Position numbers and translations under genes: made by a program | Notes under the pieces: generated by a model | What the model saw: the letters and a program-made list of their open reading frames with translations, nothing else | Database searches by the model: none | What the model was told of the DNA's origin: nothing | From: Quercus robur | Lineage: Eukaryota > Streptophyta > Magnoliopsida > Fagales > Fagaceae | Assembly: GCF_932294415.1 (NCBI RefSeq) | Contig: NC_065539.1 | Span: 51,479,501-51,543,500 of the forward strand | Length of the DNA: 64,000 bases | Direction of reading: 5' to 3' | Shown: piece after piece, positions 10,455 through 22,300 of the stretch | Layout: each line of letters begins with the position of its first letter | Position numbering within the stretch: position 1 is the stretch's first letter

Positions 10455-10900
10455 TGATGCCAAAACTCGTGAGTAAGTCACACAGTCCTCACATGCTCAA
10501 GACAACACTTGCACAATACAGAACAAGAAGACCTTAGGAGAGTACTGATATGGTACCGGCCAAAGACCCTTCGAAGGTTAAGTTAAAGAGCTTTTCACAA
10601 ATCTATAGTGCCAAAGCTAGGGTAAATTATGCGTACCTTGATTTCTAAAAGTTTTGGGTTTTTATAGTAGTATAGAACCGACCTTTATTTCTTGGCAAAA
10701 AAGGCATTTCCTTGTGGGGAAGATCCCCATAAACGTGCATATATTGCGAGATTCTTTCCATGTTGGGATTCCCTTAACTAGGGTTAATCGTGAGGCGCAA
10801 GATATTTCCATGTGGGGTTTACCCAAGTCATGTGAGTGCCACATGGCCTTGGTATCCGTCAGCATTGGGCCCAAGAACTCAGAATCCGTCCATAGGGACT
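10455..10900 (-). repeat. 5' LTR (alignable part) of the gypsy element
   Basis: Partner of 6563-7003, beginning with the same TGATGCCAAAACT. The sequence continues to about 11050 as probable U3 that has no counterpart beside the other LTR; this may be deletion or replacement in the 3' copy. Short frames called here on both strands (10654-11029) are LTR sequence, not genes. Confidence 0.85.
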
Positions 10901-11944
10901 ATTTGTCTATTGGAGAGGGGTCCATCTGTCATGTGGTCTATCCGTCCATTGCTCCATTTGCTACCTTATTCCCAACGGCTCACTAATTCAGTACCGTCAA
11001 GTTTATTTAAACGGATCCGTCATCCTTGATTTTCATCCACTTCAGCCACAGAACGCGCTTTTCAAAAAAATAAATAAATAAATAAAAACGCAGACGCAGA
11101 TGCTTATAATCAATATCCAAATGGGTACGTAGTCTAACTTGAAAATAAACTCAAATATGGCTCATATTTAAAATAAAATTAAAAGAATCAAATCAACCCC
11201 AATTTTTAATACAAACCTAGTTGAAGGTGAGATAGTCCTGTAAATTAAGCCCTATTTTTGTTATTTGTTTCCAAGGATAAGGATTAGGAATTAAATAAAT
11301 AAATAAATAAAACTTTGATTTCATATAGTCCAAGTCTTGATTTGAATATTATTCATTCTTTCATGCGATTGACAAAAGAAGCTACCAAGCAAAGTCCCCA
11401 CTTGACTTGAGACTTGAGAGACCGGGTCATTTGGAAACAAACAAATGCAAATGAGTCTCAATCATTCATTCACACCAGAGACAGAGAGACAAAAGATCGA
11501 AATTAATGCATCTCTAATCTCTAATCTCTAAAATAGATAAAGCCAAATTTGCAAAAATTAGTATTATTTTTAATGAATGAATCTGCAGACGAGGAAGGAT
11601 AGTCCCTTCCCCATTTCATTGTCGTAAATTTTAGATGATGTGAAGCTCACAAGTAACAAATGGCACCAAAAGGATTGCATTTTGATTTTGAACGTTTAAG
11701 CAAGTTGTTGCCTTGTGGCCGTGGCTGTGGAGACATTGATGTTTACATCAAGAACCTCATCATATCTTACCCATTAACTTGCGTTTTAGGATGTATAATA
11801 TCTTAATTAGTATGATATTTACCATTTTCATCAAACTAATTTTTTACTAATGAATAGTTTGAAGATTGTGGAAACACAAAATTATTTGGAAAAAATAAAA
11901 ATAAATTATACAAATATAACATGGCACATGTCTCCTTTTATTTA
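10901..11944. other. Intergenic DNA
   Basis: Probable remaining U3 of the gypsy LTR to about 11050, then AT-rich DNA with AAAT/AATA microsatellites (11068-11090 and 11294-11310). No gene seen. Confidence 0.45.
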
Positions 11945-12190
11945 CTTAAAAGGGTCAAAATGGGCATTTGTCTCTTTCCCCAAAACTTTCCAGCAAAATG
12001 CCCTCTGTCTGACAGTATTTAGAGAAATGCCCCTATTTTGAAACTCGATTTTCTAAAAATCGGGTTTCAATGTAAAACTCGATTTTTGGACAATCGAGTT
12101 TCAAAACAGGGGCATATCTTTAAATAGTTTCAGATAGAGGGTATTTTACTGTAAAGTTTGGCTGAAATAGGTAAAACCCAATTTTGGCCT
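11945..12190. repeat. Inverted-repeat element, family F (copy 1)
   Basis: The left side reads AAAATGGGCATTTG...GCAAAATGCCCTC and the right side gives the reverse-complement phrases (GGGTATTTTACTGTAAAGTT, AAAACCCAATTTTGGC). The core has the self-complementary ACTCGATTTTCTAAAAATCG and ACTCGATTTTTGGACAATCG. A relative is at 57225-57510 with the same CTCGATTTT...AAATCGAGTT hairpins. Non-coding. Confidence 0.6.
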
Positions 12191-12344
12191 ACTTAAAAGA
12201 TAAAAATTCAGCAAAAAAACATTAATAAAAATGCTTAATTCATGTTGATCAAGATCAAAATATCATAATTATATTGACGTAGGTTTCTAAAAGAATGAAA
12301 ATTATATCTTAAATCCTTACCCTGTAAAAAAATCCTTAACTTTA

Positions 12345-12600
12345 GACAAAGTTTGGCTATAACTCTCACTAAAAAAATTAACATGATCATATATTTTGAA
12401 AATCTAACCGTTGGATAGCATATTATTTATATTCTTAATAAATGTCAAATTTTGCATCAGTCATATGTTATTTGCTATTTCGATACATATACTTATCTTT
12501 TATGAATAATTTTAGACTACAAAAATTGAAAATTAAACATTTTAATTAATAACATAGCTATTAATCTTTTATTTTTTGGAAATTTTGCAAGAATGGAAAA
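12345..12600 (+). repeat. MITE-like element, family G (diverged partial copy 1)
   Basis: Collinear with 31462-31829: ACAAAGTTTGGCTATAACTC, ATTTTGAAAATCTAACCGTT, TTTATATTCTTAATAAATGT and TTAATAACATAGCTATTAAT all have counterparts there. The right terminal inverted repeat is not preserved; a minisatellite follows instead. Confidence 0.55.
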
Positions 12601-12619
12601 TGTAACAAGAAATTGTAAT

Positions 12620-12815
12620 TGAATGGACTGAAATAGACCGAATGGGCCGAATTGGACCAAACCGGACTAAGGTGGTCCAAAATGGACCAAAGTAGACTTA
12701 ATGGACCGGAGTTGAGTAGTTGACCGAATTGACCGAATAGACCGAACTTGACTGAATGTATAGAAGTAGACCATATTTGACCGAAATAGACTGAAATTAA
12801 CCAAAGCATCAACCA
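12620..12815. repeat. GACCGAAT-type minisatellite
   Basis: About 190 bp of degenerate repeats of a 9-11 bp motif (GGACCGAAT, GGACCAAAC, TGACCGAAT, AGACCGAAC and so on). The long minus-strand frame across it (12561-12887) is a by-product of the repeat and not a gene. Confidence 0.75.
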
Positions 12816-12882
12816 CATCACCATTTTTTTTAATTGATTTTTTTTCCTATAAATTTTTAATAATATTAAATACATTAACCGA

Positions 12883-13049
12883 ACCACCGCACACCCTTGG
12901 TGTGATGGTTACTCCACAAGTATAAATGCTTGTGGAGTGTGGGGAAGGCAAAGATCAGAGTTCAAGTCTCTAAGAGAGAGCTTCACATACATGTACACTT
13001 AGATTTATAGTAGAATTTCTATCTTGTATAAAAACAATTAAATAAAGAA
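12883..13049 (+). mobile_element. tRNA-derived SINE with perfect target-site duplication
   Basis: A 167-bp insert bracketed by perfect 15-bp direct repeats AAATACATTAACCGA (12868-12882 and 13050-13064). The 5' part contains a box-A-like TGGTGTGATGGT at about 12899 and a box B AGAGTTCAAGTCTC at about 12958, spaced like an internal Pol III promoter of a tRNA-derived SINE. The 3' end is A-rich (GTATAAAAACAATTAAATAA). The body has no ORF. Mobilisation would have depended on a LINE reverse transcriptase. All main SINE criteria are visible in sequence; only the family name is unknown. Confidence 0.85.
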
Positions 13050-13064
13050 AAATACATTAACCGA

Positions 13065-14432
13065 TTAACTTTACACATTTATCTTGGAGCTCTTTAACTT
13101 TACATATAATTTACCTTTATACATTCATCTATTTTTTGGGAAAAAAAAAAAAAAACACTCCTTCCACACACTTTTCTTTTTCTTCATTACTCTTAATTTT
13201 TTTTAATATTATCAAAAATTTAGAGGAACAAAAAAAATGGTGATGAGACCAATGTTGTGGCTCAACAAAAGCATAACGATATTAAATGTTACACTTCGAC
13301 TTTCAGATATTATTATATAAACATAGATTGGTTTAGGTTCATTGTATTAGTCCTATTGGTATTGCAAACCTAACTTATACTACATCCTAGAATTGGTATG
13401 TGGATAACCTAGTGTTAGTCTCTCTATACATCAATTCTATTACAAAAACCGTTTTTGTTTTTACATTTTACTCACAGAACATTTGAGATAGTGCTCGATT
13501 GAGCCTGCACAACACAAAAATACTTGGATGGTGTGAAAAAGTCAATAAAACTCTTGACGTTGAGAGACTTTTCTCTCTCTATGTATAACCTCAACTGGTT
13601 CATTGTATAATACATTTTTTAATACTAAAGATGTAGCCTCTCAAAAGTTTTCTATAGTGCTCTTTATCTCTCTCTCTCTCACTCCCAATCCCAACATAAA
13701 TTCCAACTTGGTATTTATAGCATCCCATCCTCATTGAGCTCCCTACTTGCAGCATCTTCCTCTACATATAAGCACTCTTTCAAGTCACAAATCATGCCAC
13801 TCAAATGGTCAGTAGTCGATTTACACAACGCCATCAAAACATTTCCAATCCCTCACGCACCACTAGAAGATTATGCCAGTTATCCAAGTACCCCACATTC
13901 TCACACGTGCCACTAGAAGATTATTCCAGTTATCCAAGTACCCCACATTCTCACACGTGCCAAAAACATTAACGTACCGCATGTGCTAGCATCACGCCCA
14001 GCCATGTTAATTTTGCTCCCATTCTCTATTTATCTCTGTTCTCACTTATATTTTTAATCATGCCAAACCATGATAATCATGCCAAACCCTTGCCTAGTTC
14101 CCTAAAAAGTTACCAACTCGTTCGTGTGCCTTGCCATTTTTAGTATTCTATTTTATAATTCACCAACTACAATATTCTATGTGTTTGTTTTAATTTTTAA
14201 ATTTTTTTAACTTTAATTACTTTATAATTAAAAAAAATATTTGGTAGGTTATGATTAACAAAGCATAAAATAAAACACTCGAAATGATACATAGGATTTT
14301 TATTCTATTAGATAGTAGAGAGATTTTTTATTGATCCTTACAATTAAGAAAATTTTCTACTCTTTGAATCAATCATAAAGTTGACCGGACTTTCAAATAA
14401 GCTATTAAACTCCAAAATAAGAAGAAAAAAAA
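13065..14432. other. Intergenic DNA with a 50-bp tandem duplication
   Basis: No gene recognised. A 50-bp unit starting CACTAGAAGATTATGCCAGT is duplicated in tandem at 13861-13960 with one difference seen (TTATGCC versus TTATTCC). The 13734-13916 plus-strand frame crosses that duplication and has no domain. Confidence 0.55.
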
Positions 14433-15057
14433 TTACTTGAGCAGAAAAGAAGCCATATGTTTAATCAAATGCTTAGCATTCTCTGACTCAAAATGCAAGA
14501 TATGGAAACCGTGATCGTACTCGCATGGCAATATTATGCACAATGTTAGCTCCTGCACTTTCACCACCAATAAAAACTCGGTTAAAGTCACCATGATTCA
14601 TCAACCATGGCTCCTTGTTGAGACCATTATTTATAGAGTGGAGTGCAACCCATTGGAATGCAGCCCAGCAATCTTCATAAGCAATGGGAAGAAGATGCTC
14701 AGGAGCTAGCCCATACTCAACTGATACAGCAACAACTTGAGCTTGAGCAACCAAACTATTGAGGTACCATTGATGATTGAAGGAGAAGGCAGACTCGAGG
14801 CAAAAGCCTCCGCCATGGAAGTAGACCAAGATGGGGAGTTTTGGAAGGTGGGTTTGGTTGAGACTTGGGAGGTAGAGGCGAGCAGAGATGGAGGGGTCCT
14901 GTGAGATGGTGATTTCCTTTGATGTGACTCCAGTTTCCGGGTCGTTAGGCGATGGGGGCACATAGGGAGAGCCAACTAGTCGCTCAACTGAGCCATCCTT
15001 GTACATACGGATGAATGGGAGAAACTCTTTCTCTACCTCCTTGATGATGGAAGCCAT
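14433..15057 (-). pseudogene. Carboxylesterase (CXE family) pseudogene with internal deletion
   Basis: The frame from an ATG at 15057 encodes a plant CXE alpha/beta-hydrolase N-terminus (MASIIKEVEKEFLPFIRMYK), the oxyanion-hole motif HGGGF and the nucleophile motif GGESAGAN. It then ends after only 189 aa at 14488, against about 310-340 aa in intact members. Directly past that point, in another frame, the normal CXE C-terminus is still present: DHGFHILHFESENAKHLI, with the His that belongs to the catalytic triad, and a stop at 14433-14435. About 110 residues including the catalytic Asp are missing, and the join (near 14521-14526) is out of frame. Intact CXEs hydrolyse short-chain esters or serve as hormone receptors of the GID1 type; this copy should be inactive. 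The alternative, a real short protein, is unlikely given the preserved out-of-frame tail. Confidence 0.88.
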
Positions 15058-16360
15058 ATGTGAGAGAGGGAGAAGACTTTGAGAGGGAGGAAATGACCTG
15101 ATGAATATGGAATGAAACAGATAGTCCTGCTGAAGGTTCTGGTTACAACTTAGGAAGGTAATGGAAGTAACGTTTTTACTTAAAGAAAGATGGCAGCAAA
15201 GTCTAGCTACCATAGGAGACTTGGGTCATCTTTAGAGAAATAATAATAATAATGGATATAAGATTAAAGCATAACGCTTCTTTGACTCCTCATTATAAAA
15301 AATAAAGAAATACTTTGAAAGTTGACGCCCTAGAAAATACCTTCAAAGTCTGTTCTTCTAATTAACCAAACCAAAAGATCAAACTTTGTTTAATTAAGAG
15401 TCGTGCCTAAAACAAACGCCGAAAATACAACACGTTTGAGGTATCCTTCAAAAAAGGCTCCTGCCTTTAATATTTTATAGCATAAGCGAAATAAACTAAA
15501 ATATTACACAAACATTCCATGGGTATAGGTTCAAGTCGATTCATCTTCACATCATAGGACGCTGTATATTGATGAAATGCATTCTTGTATGCTTCGGTTT
15601 ATATATAGATGCAATTCCATTGACTAATTTCAACCAGGAAAATTGAATTATATAAATCATTGAAAACAATGAACTACTGGAGACAACAATCCCCACTTTT
15701 TTTTTTTTTTTTTTGAGGGGGGAGGGGGGCAGTTGTTCATACTATATAGGAACTCAGTCATCAATTTTAAAAAATAAAACAAAAATCCTAAGGTTGTCGC
15801 AGCGTCCAATTTCAGGGGCACTAAGTTTGGGGCCCAGGATTGATCTGCTCTCAAGGTTTGACGGAATACTATTTCTTTTTTCTTTTTTTCTTTTTTCTTT
15901 TTTTTATGGGAGACGGAATACTATTTCTAGCATTGAAGAACCTGGTAATTTCAGTGGCCCGGTTGATAATTTTTTCCAATCAATTTCTGGATACAGAAGA
16001 AATCAGTGGTAATACCATAAGGATACTGTTCAAAGAGAAATCAAGCAACGTATTATTATTGCACAAAAAAGCATCTTTCAGGGAATGCCAAATTCACTAC
16101 ACTTGGGACTACACTTTGAAGTCAAATAACCATCAGTGCATGAATGACAATATGATCATGGTCATATTCCCCTCAATATCTAAGACAATGGCGTTACAGA
16201 AGAAACTCACAGCGTGATCACAAGCAACAGGACTCTGGCATCAGAGAAAGATTACGAGCCTCACTACAATCAACAAATTAGAACCTTCCACCGGCTCAAC
16301 AACAAGAACTACCATTTCTGTACACATTTGGTTAGAGATCAAGAATAGAAGGGCAGCAAT
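15058..16360. other. Intergenic region between CXE pseudogene and ARIA-like gene
   Basis: Upstream side of the CXE remnant and 3' flank of the ARIA-like gene, whose 3' UTR probably occupies the part near 16100-16360. Poly-T runs at about 15699-15714 and 15870-15904. Frames at 15713-16217 carry no recognisable domain. Confidence 0.45.
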
Positions 16361-19300
16361 CTACAGCCGCATGTTATGTGAGTTATGCTTAGTAAGTGCT
16401 TTAGCAAAGTAATTACGGATCTCTGGTATTATACGCTGGATCAGATGAGAGTGCGAGTGCCTGCAAATTCCAGCATAAGGACAATTTGAGCAGATGACAA
16501 GAGCAAATTGGAGTTTATTTTTTATGTGATGTTGGATATGAATTTTCTATCACTCTAAACAAGAAATGACATTATCAAAATTCAAAACTATGGCTTGCCA
16601 AGTGAAAATTCAGGATCCTAACTTATGTTTATCTAGAATGCGTTACAGCTCATGGGTTTCTAACAATCATGGACTTTGTCACTATTCTTGTAACAATATA
16701 TAACATAACAGTTTGATTTGACTTCTTAATTGGTCTCTCTTGGTCTCATTCATACCAAATACCAAAACAAATCCTCTCTACTATCCAGTTAATATGTATC
16801 AGGATGTAACGTTAATTTTAGCCATGGGTGCCTTTCCTCCTCTTTTTCTCATTCACTATTCTAATTTCTCCCTCTTTTCTTCTTTCTAAGTGTGTGCATA
16901 TGTATATATATATATATACAACCACCATATCCAATAGGATCTCATTCTAACATTGTGCAGGAAAGCATAACCATTTCAAAATTTCACCTTTACAACTATC
17001 AGCATGCCTCATCAATTTTTTTCTCGGCTGCATTGGTTACAGCAGAAGGAATACAATTTGATGTAAAGACCTCAACTAATTCCAGTGAGCAAACTAACAT
17101 CACAAGAAATAACACAGCCAGAACCATGTAAAAGCATGAGAAAAGCACTCTTATAACCCCCAAGTCCCACACTTGTGTTCATTAATAAATACAAAATTCT
17201 ACTTACCCACAGAAACAAAAAATTTAACCTACAATACCACCACTAGGGTGGTATAAGTCTCCAAAATCTCAAGCCTAAGCTCTGATACACCATTCTGTCA
17301 CACCCCAACTCATCATTAACGTGATATTGACCACTTTGGATTGCCTGTCACAGTTTTAAAAGGCTTCATGCCAATTAGAGTCTAAGGTCTCCATATAAGG
17401 CACAGGACCTCCCCCTACCTAGGCAATGTGGGACTAGACCAGAATTTGGTTTTACCTCACCTCAACCTACTTAAGAGGTCTTCTCGCCTTTTAGGTCCCC
17501 AGAAGTATCATATTCTATCAGATTACCTCCCATAAAACTCAAGAATGGTTCTCAAAATTATTTAGAACTTTTTCCTCCATTTTTTTTATAGTAAAAGAAG
17601 CAACATTATAAATGTTAGATTATTTCAAATTGCTAATGAATGATTTGAGAAAAGCAGGAAAAGAGACAGGTTGAAAGGAACACATACCCTGCCCTATCAC
17701 TCAATTTATCAAATTGCTCCAAGATAAACAAGATGCACGTGTGCCTCAATGACATTGCATGAAAGGCTTCTGAAAGTTCGTACATGCTTGACACATTCTC
17801 CAATGATATATCCTGAGATTTATATTAGATAGTCATAAGAAAGCCACTATACAATTCAAAAAGGCCTAAACTGTGTGTGCGCTTAGGTGTGTAAACCAAC
17901 ATTCATTGCTCACCTGTGCAATACTATACTCGCAAAGTCGCTTAAGCCCCTCCAAGAGATACTGATCAGCAGCTCTGAGGAGATCTTGTGCAATATCCAA
18001 TGTAACGTCTACAGATCCAGTGTATATGAATCTGGAGAAAATGAACGGTAAGTAAATTATGAATACTCATTGTACACAGCTTTCGTCAAAAAGCAAGCTA
18101 CGGTATCCATTATACCTCATCATCAACTCGAAAACGTCCCATTTAATATTTGGAATCTCTATGTCCCTGGCATCCTTTTCCTGTAATATAGGTAAACAGG
18201 AATAAATTATAATATGCATATGAATAAACATACATTCACACAAGTTGAACAACTGACTTCACATGAGTTCGGTAAAGCTTTTTGAAGAAGCTGCAGTTTA
18301 AATAATTGATAAATGAAAACAGGCTGTTTAAAAAAGCCAAAGAGCATTCAATCATCTGAATGTTTGGCTGACAATAGTCTGGTGCTGTTTGAGGATCAGA
18401 TTACCAGAAAGGAAAACCTAATATCTAAAGGGTTTTTTTTTTTTGGGGGTTTTCAATCATTTGCCCCATCAGTCTCTCTCCCTCTCTTTTTCATTTTCAT
18501 CTATCTCCTTTTCAGCCACCGCCCTTCTCTCCCTCACTTCTTCAACTTTCTTCTTCCTCTCACCCTACGTAAGAGCTGCCTTGAGGTAGTGGTGGTTCTG
18601 GGTTTTGATTGAGATGGCAATAGAGTGGGTCCAATGAGCTTCAGTGGCTGTGGTTTTAGGCTTCAGTTGAGATGGTGATAGATCTGTCAGGTGAGCAACC
18701 TCCAGTGCTGGTGGTTTTGGGTTTCAGTTGAGATGGCAAGAGATCGAGTCTGGTAAGCTTTGATGGCAATGGTTTTGGGGTCCAGTGAGCTTCAGTGGTG
18801 GAGGTTTTGTTGTGGGCTGCAGCAGATCTGGTTTATTTTATTAAACAATGAATGACGTCACAGGTAAGCCCCAAATTTCATAAAAAATCAGGGCTATTTT
18901 TACCAAACAGGGACTAAGGATAATTTACTGCTTTGCTTTTTAAGTGCCCACTGCCCGATCAGTCTTCTTAAGTGCTCCTTAAAAATGCACCCCCTGCCAT
19001 TTTAAATACGTGATTTCTCATCCCAAAAGGCGCATTTCAGTTTCTTACCAAACAGATCAAAAAGATTTATTACCCCCATTTAGCAAGATTTTACCCCTAA
19101 TAAGATTCCTCCTAGGGTAGCTTTCTTTTCATGGACTACTGCCTTAGGAAAGAATTTGACTACAGAAAATTTACAGAAGAGAGGAATTATTATTATCTAT
19201 TGGTGCTATATTTGTAAAAGGAGTGGGGAATCGGTGTATCATCTCCTTCTTCACTGTCCCATATCATATGAGTTATGGACAATGGTGTGGAGTTTGTTTG

Positions 19301-22300
19301 TTCTTCTATTGGTTATGCCTCAGAGGCTTTGCGATTTGTTAGCAGCTTGGCAAGGTCCCTTTGTTAGCAGCTTCTGATTTGTTAGCAGAATGATATATGA
19401 TTAAACATGATGTATAAATCTTACCCGGTAACCACCATCAAACATTGCACGAAATGCATCTGAAGAAGCAAGCAGGCAGATTCTATGAGCATAAAACCGT
19501 TTACCTGTAATAGAAACAGGAAGCACACCTAAGAACTCAAAGGGGTCATTCATGCCAACAAAATTTTCATTGTGGCAAGCACATTACTTTCTCCAAAACA
19601 TGTAATGCAGCTTGAAGTAGGCAAAATTATATGAAAATAAATCATTTTCAAACCTTCAACTAGAAATGTAACGTCAGATAATGTAACATTGTTTACATAT
19701 TGCTCCCCTAAATAGACCTGCAGAAAAGAATTATCATCATTATAGTTATTCAAAGAAAACCCTCATGCATGAAACAAAATGCATAGAAGTTGGAGCTGCC
19801 ATGACCCAGCATTCATGCAGGAGACGCACATGCACCACAGGAGTATGCACATTTTTCTTTTTCTTTTTCTTCTTTTTTTTGACTTGCTGGAATCTCCTAA
19901 ATGACACTATATACCCAAAACAGATTGTCAATCTAATTTAATAGCACATTGTCCACCGTTTTAGAAACTCAGAATAAAGACAAGCAGAAGAAAACAACAC
20001 ACCAAAATACCAAACTTTTATTAATTTCAACCCATTTATAAAATGTTAGGCTGGAGCCTGGTAAGTCCTTAAAAAAAATCCCGTAGTGCATTCTTATAAG
20101 AATTTTACTAATATTATGATGCCAAGGGAGTACTAGCACAGCATTAAAGTACCGAAAGCATTTTAAAGAGAGTAGTGGAATCATTGATTCAGTTAGGGCA
20201 TGTTTGATAGTCTATAATAAGCACTGTAATGTAATAGTTATTTCTATGGTTTAACTATACTTTAGTTTGGTTATGTTTTTATTACAAGGAATAGTCATTC
20301 CCTATGAATAACTATTCTTTAAAATGAGGGATAACTATTCCTCTCTAAAATGGTCGTAATAGTTATTCTTTAGTAAGTGCAATAATTTCTAAAATTAATA
20401 TATTTTCAAATAAACAAACTTTTCATATTCACAAATTAAAAAAATAATAATAAACATAAAAAAAATAACTCATCTCTCTCTCAAATTTAAAAAATATTAT
20501 TTTTAAAGAAATATAATTGCATGTGTAAGATATTTTTAAAGAAATATTATTTTTATTCTAATATTACAACTCAACCAAACTTTTGAATAGGCTTAGTTAT
20601 TCTATTTTCAAAATCACGAGCAATTTCTCCTTTTTTTAATTCATTTTCATTTTCGTTATGGTAATGCAATGCAAGAGGTCTCAGAAATCAGGTTGTTCAC
20701 ATATTTTATTCCCAGTAATAAAGATTACAATTCTTGTCGTAATCCTCATTCAGTATACCAAATGTGCCCTTAGAATGAAATAATCCCTAACACTGCATTA
20801 ACAATAAGCACACCCCTTAATTAGGGCTTAGTTTAGTTCTGTTGAGTTGAGATTGTAAGCAAACAACCTATTGTCCAACAATTGAAAAACCCTAAATTTA
20901 AGAGGATGCACCAATTAGATCTAACAAATCACTAACCAAACCCATAGAAATTTGCATTTATAACTTTTCTCAAACCATGTTAGCCCTATATCAAGTTTTA
21001 GCCACATAGATAAAATTTGTCATATGATAGAAAGCATGAAGAAAACAAGAGTTAACAAAGGAAACCTACCTGTGGTGTTGGAGATGGGGGAGCTGCATCA
21101 ACAGGAGAAAGAGCCATGGCTTTATTGGACAACCTGTATAGAGCCACAGCACCATCAAGTTGCTGCTTAGGGCTAGAAGAACTAAGAAGCCCAAGGAGCA
21201 ACTCCAACCCTGCAAGAATGTGTTGTATTAGCAACTTTAGAACAGCATCAACACAATTACCAAAGGAATTTCTGTGCAAGGAAAAAACGGATTAAAATAG
21301 ATGGAGGAGATTACTGAGGGTTTGACATGCCATTGTTATCAATAAATATGGTTCTCTGGTCATCTGGGGAACAAAGATGGGCAAGAGCCAAAGCAACTCG
21401 TCTTTGGACAGCCTTCTCTGCTACACGCATAAGATATAACAGATGGTTCAAGACCTACATTGAGAAAATTAAGGGATTAAAATCTCGAACATATTGATCA
21501 TAGATATTTATGGATGCATAAGAACAAAAAATTACAATCATGCCTGGCATTGCAAAAGACAACAACAGATTGAAAGTAACAATATAAGAAGACACTAACC
21601 CGTCCATGAATCTTCTCCTCTAATCTTTTCAATGTCTTGGCTACACAATCTTTTGTTGCCTGCAAGTAAATTTATCAACTCTATTTCGTTAAGATATGCC
21701 CCAGCCCCAAAAAAAAAACAGCAATATACCCAGATTCTTATAGTCATCATGATTAACAAGAAATCGTGTTATGTTCTTGTCTGCAATATGGCATCAGCAG
21801 CATAAGAAATTTAGAGAAAACCTAATAAACACAGCTAATTTTAGTAAACTGAATAGAAGCACAAACATACTTGAACTATAAACTCTCCATCCTGCAGCTT
21901 CTGAACGCCTCCCACCCTAATAAAATCAGACACATTATCCTACAGGAGAAATGAATAAACACGATAAATATTACAATGGTTTTAAATAACATGTTGAAGC
22001 AATTCAAGGTATTGAGCCACAATATTTATAAAGATTAGTAGCTTATAACAAACCTCATTGTCTGCTAGGCCATAGAGAGCAAATGCAGCATTATGTTGCA
22101 AGGACCCATTTTTGGAATCCAGAAGCTTCAGTAATGGCACCAAACCACCATTATGAGCAATACCAGCTTGGTTGTGTGTGTCCTGAAAGTAGAGATTCTT
22201 TTCAATTCAAAAATTAATTTAGCAATAAGAATGCAATAAGTGTTATACATGTGAGATATTGCAGAAAACAAGCATTAGGCAACCATATACCAAATTAGTA

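Larger units (their letters stand above)
6563..10900 (-). mobile_element. Decayed Ty3/gypsy (Tat-like) LTR retrotransposon
   Basis: The element lies on the minus strand. Two direct repeats starting TGATGCCAAAACT flank it (6563 and 10455). From high to low coordinates it contains a primer-binding site at 10432-10450, a gag region, an aspartic-protease region, and the first part of reverse transcriptase. Near 7985 the pol sequence stops abruptly and an unrelated ORF on the opposite (+) strand begins. RT catalytic region, RNase H and integrase are absent. All frames carry stops or frameshifts, so it cannot move by itself. An extra antisense ORF near the 3' LTR is a known feature of the plant Tat lineage; assignment to that lineage is inference. 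The outer (U3) parts of the two LTRs no longer align beyond about 7003 and 10900, so the outer limits are uncertain. Confidence 0.85.

Noticed and set aside
9983-10537. Plus-strand frames in the gag region and 5' leader of the gypsy element
   Set aside because: They are antisense shadows of the minus-strand gag region and PBS; no domain on this strand.
14706-14975. 89-codon minus-strand frame inside the CXE remnant
   Set aside because: It is an alternate frame of the CXE coding sequence.
21052-21279. Frame MHRNSFGNCVDAV... as an independent start within the ARIA-like gene
   Set aside because: The region before GLELLLGLL is intron 12; the exon starts at 21209 after a CAG acceptor.
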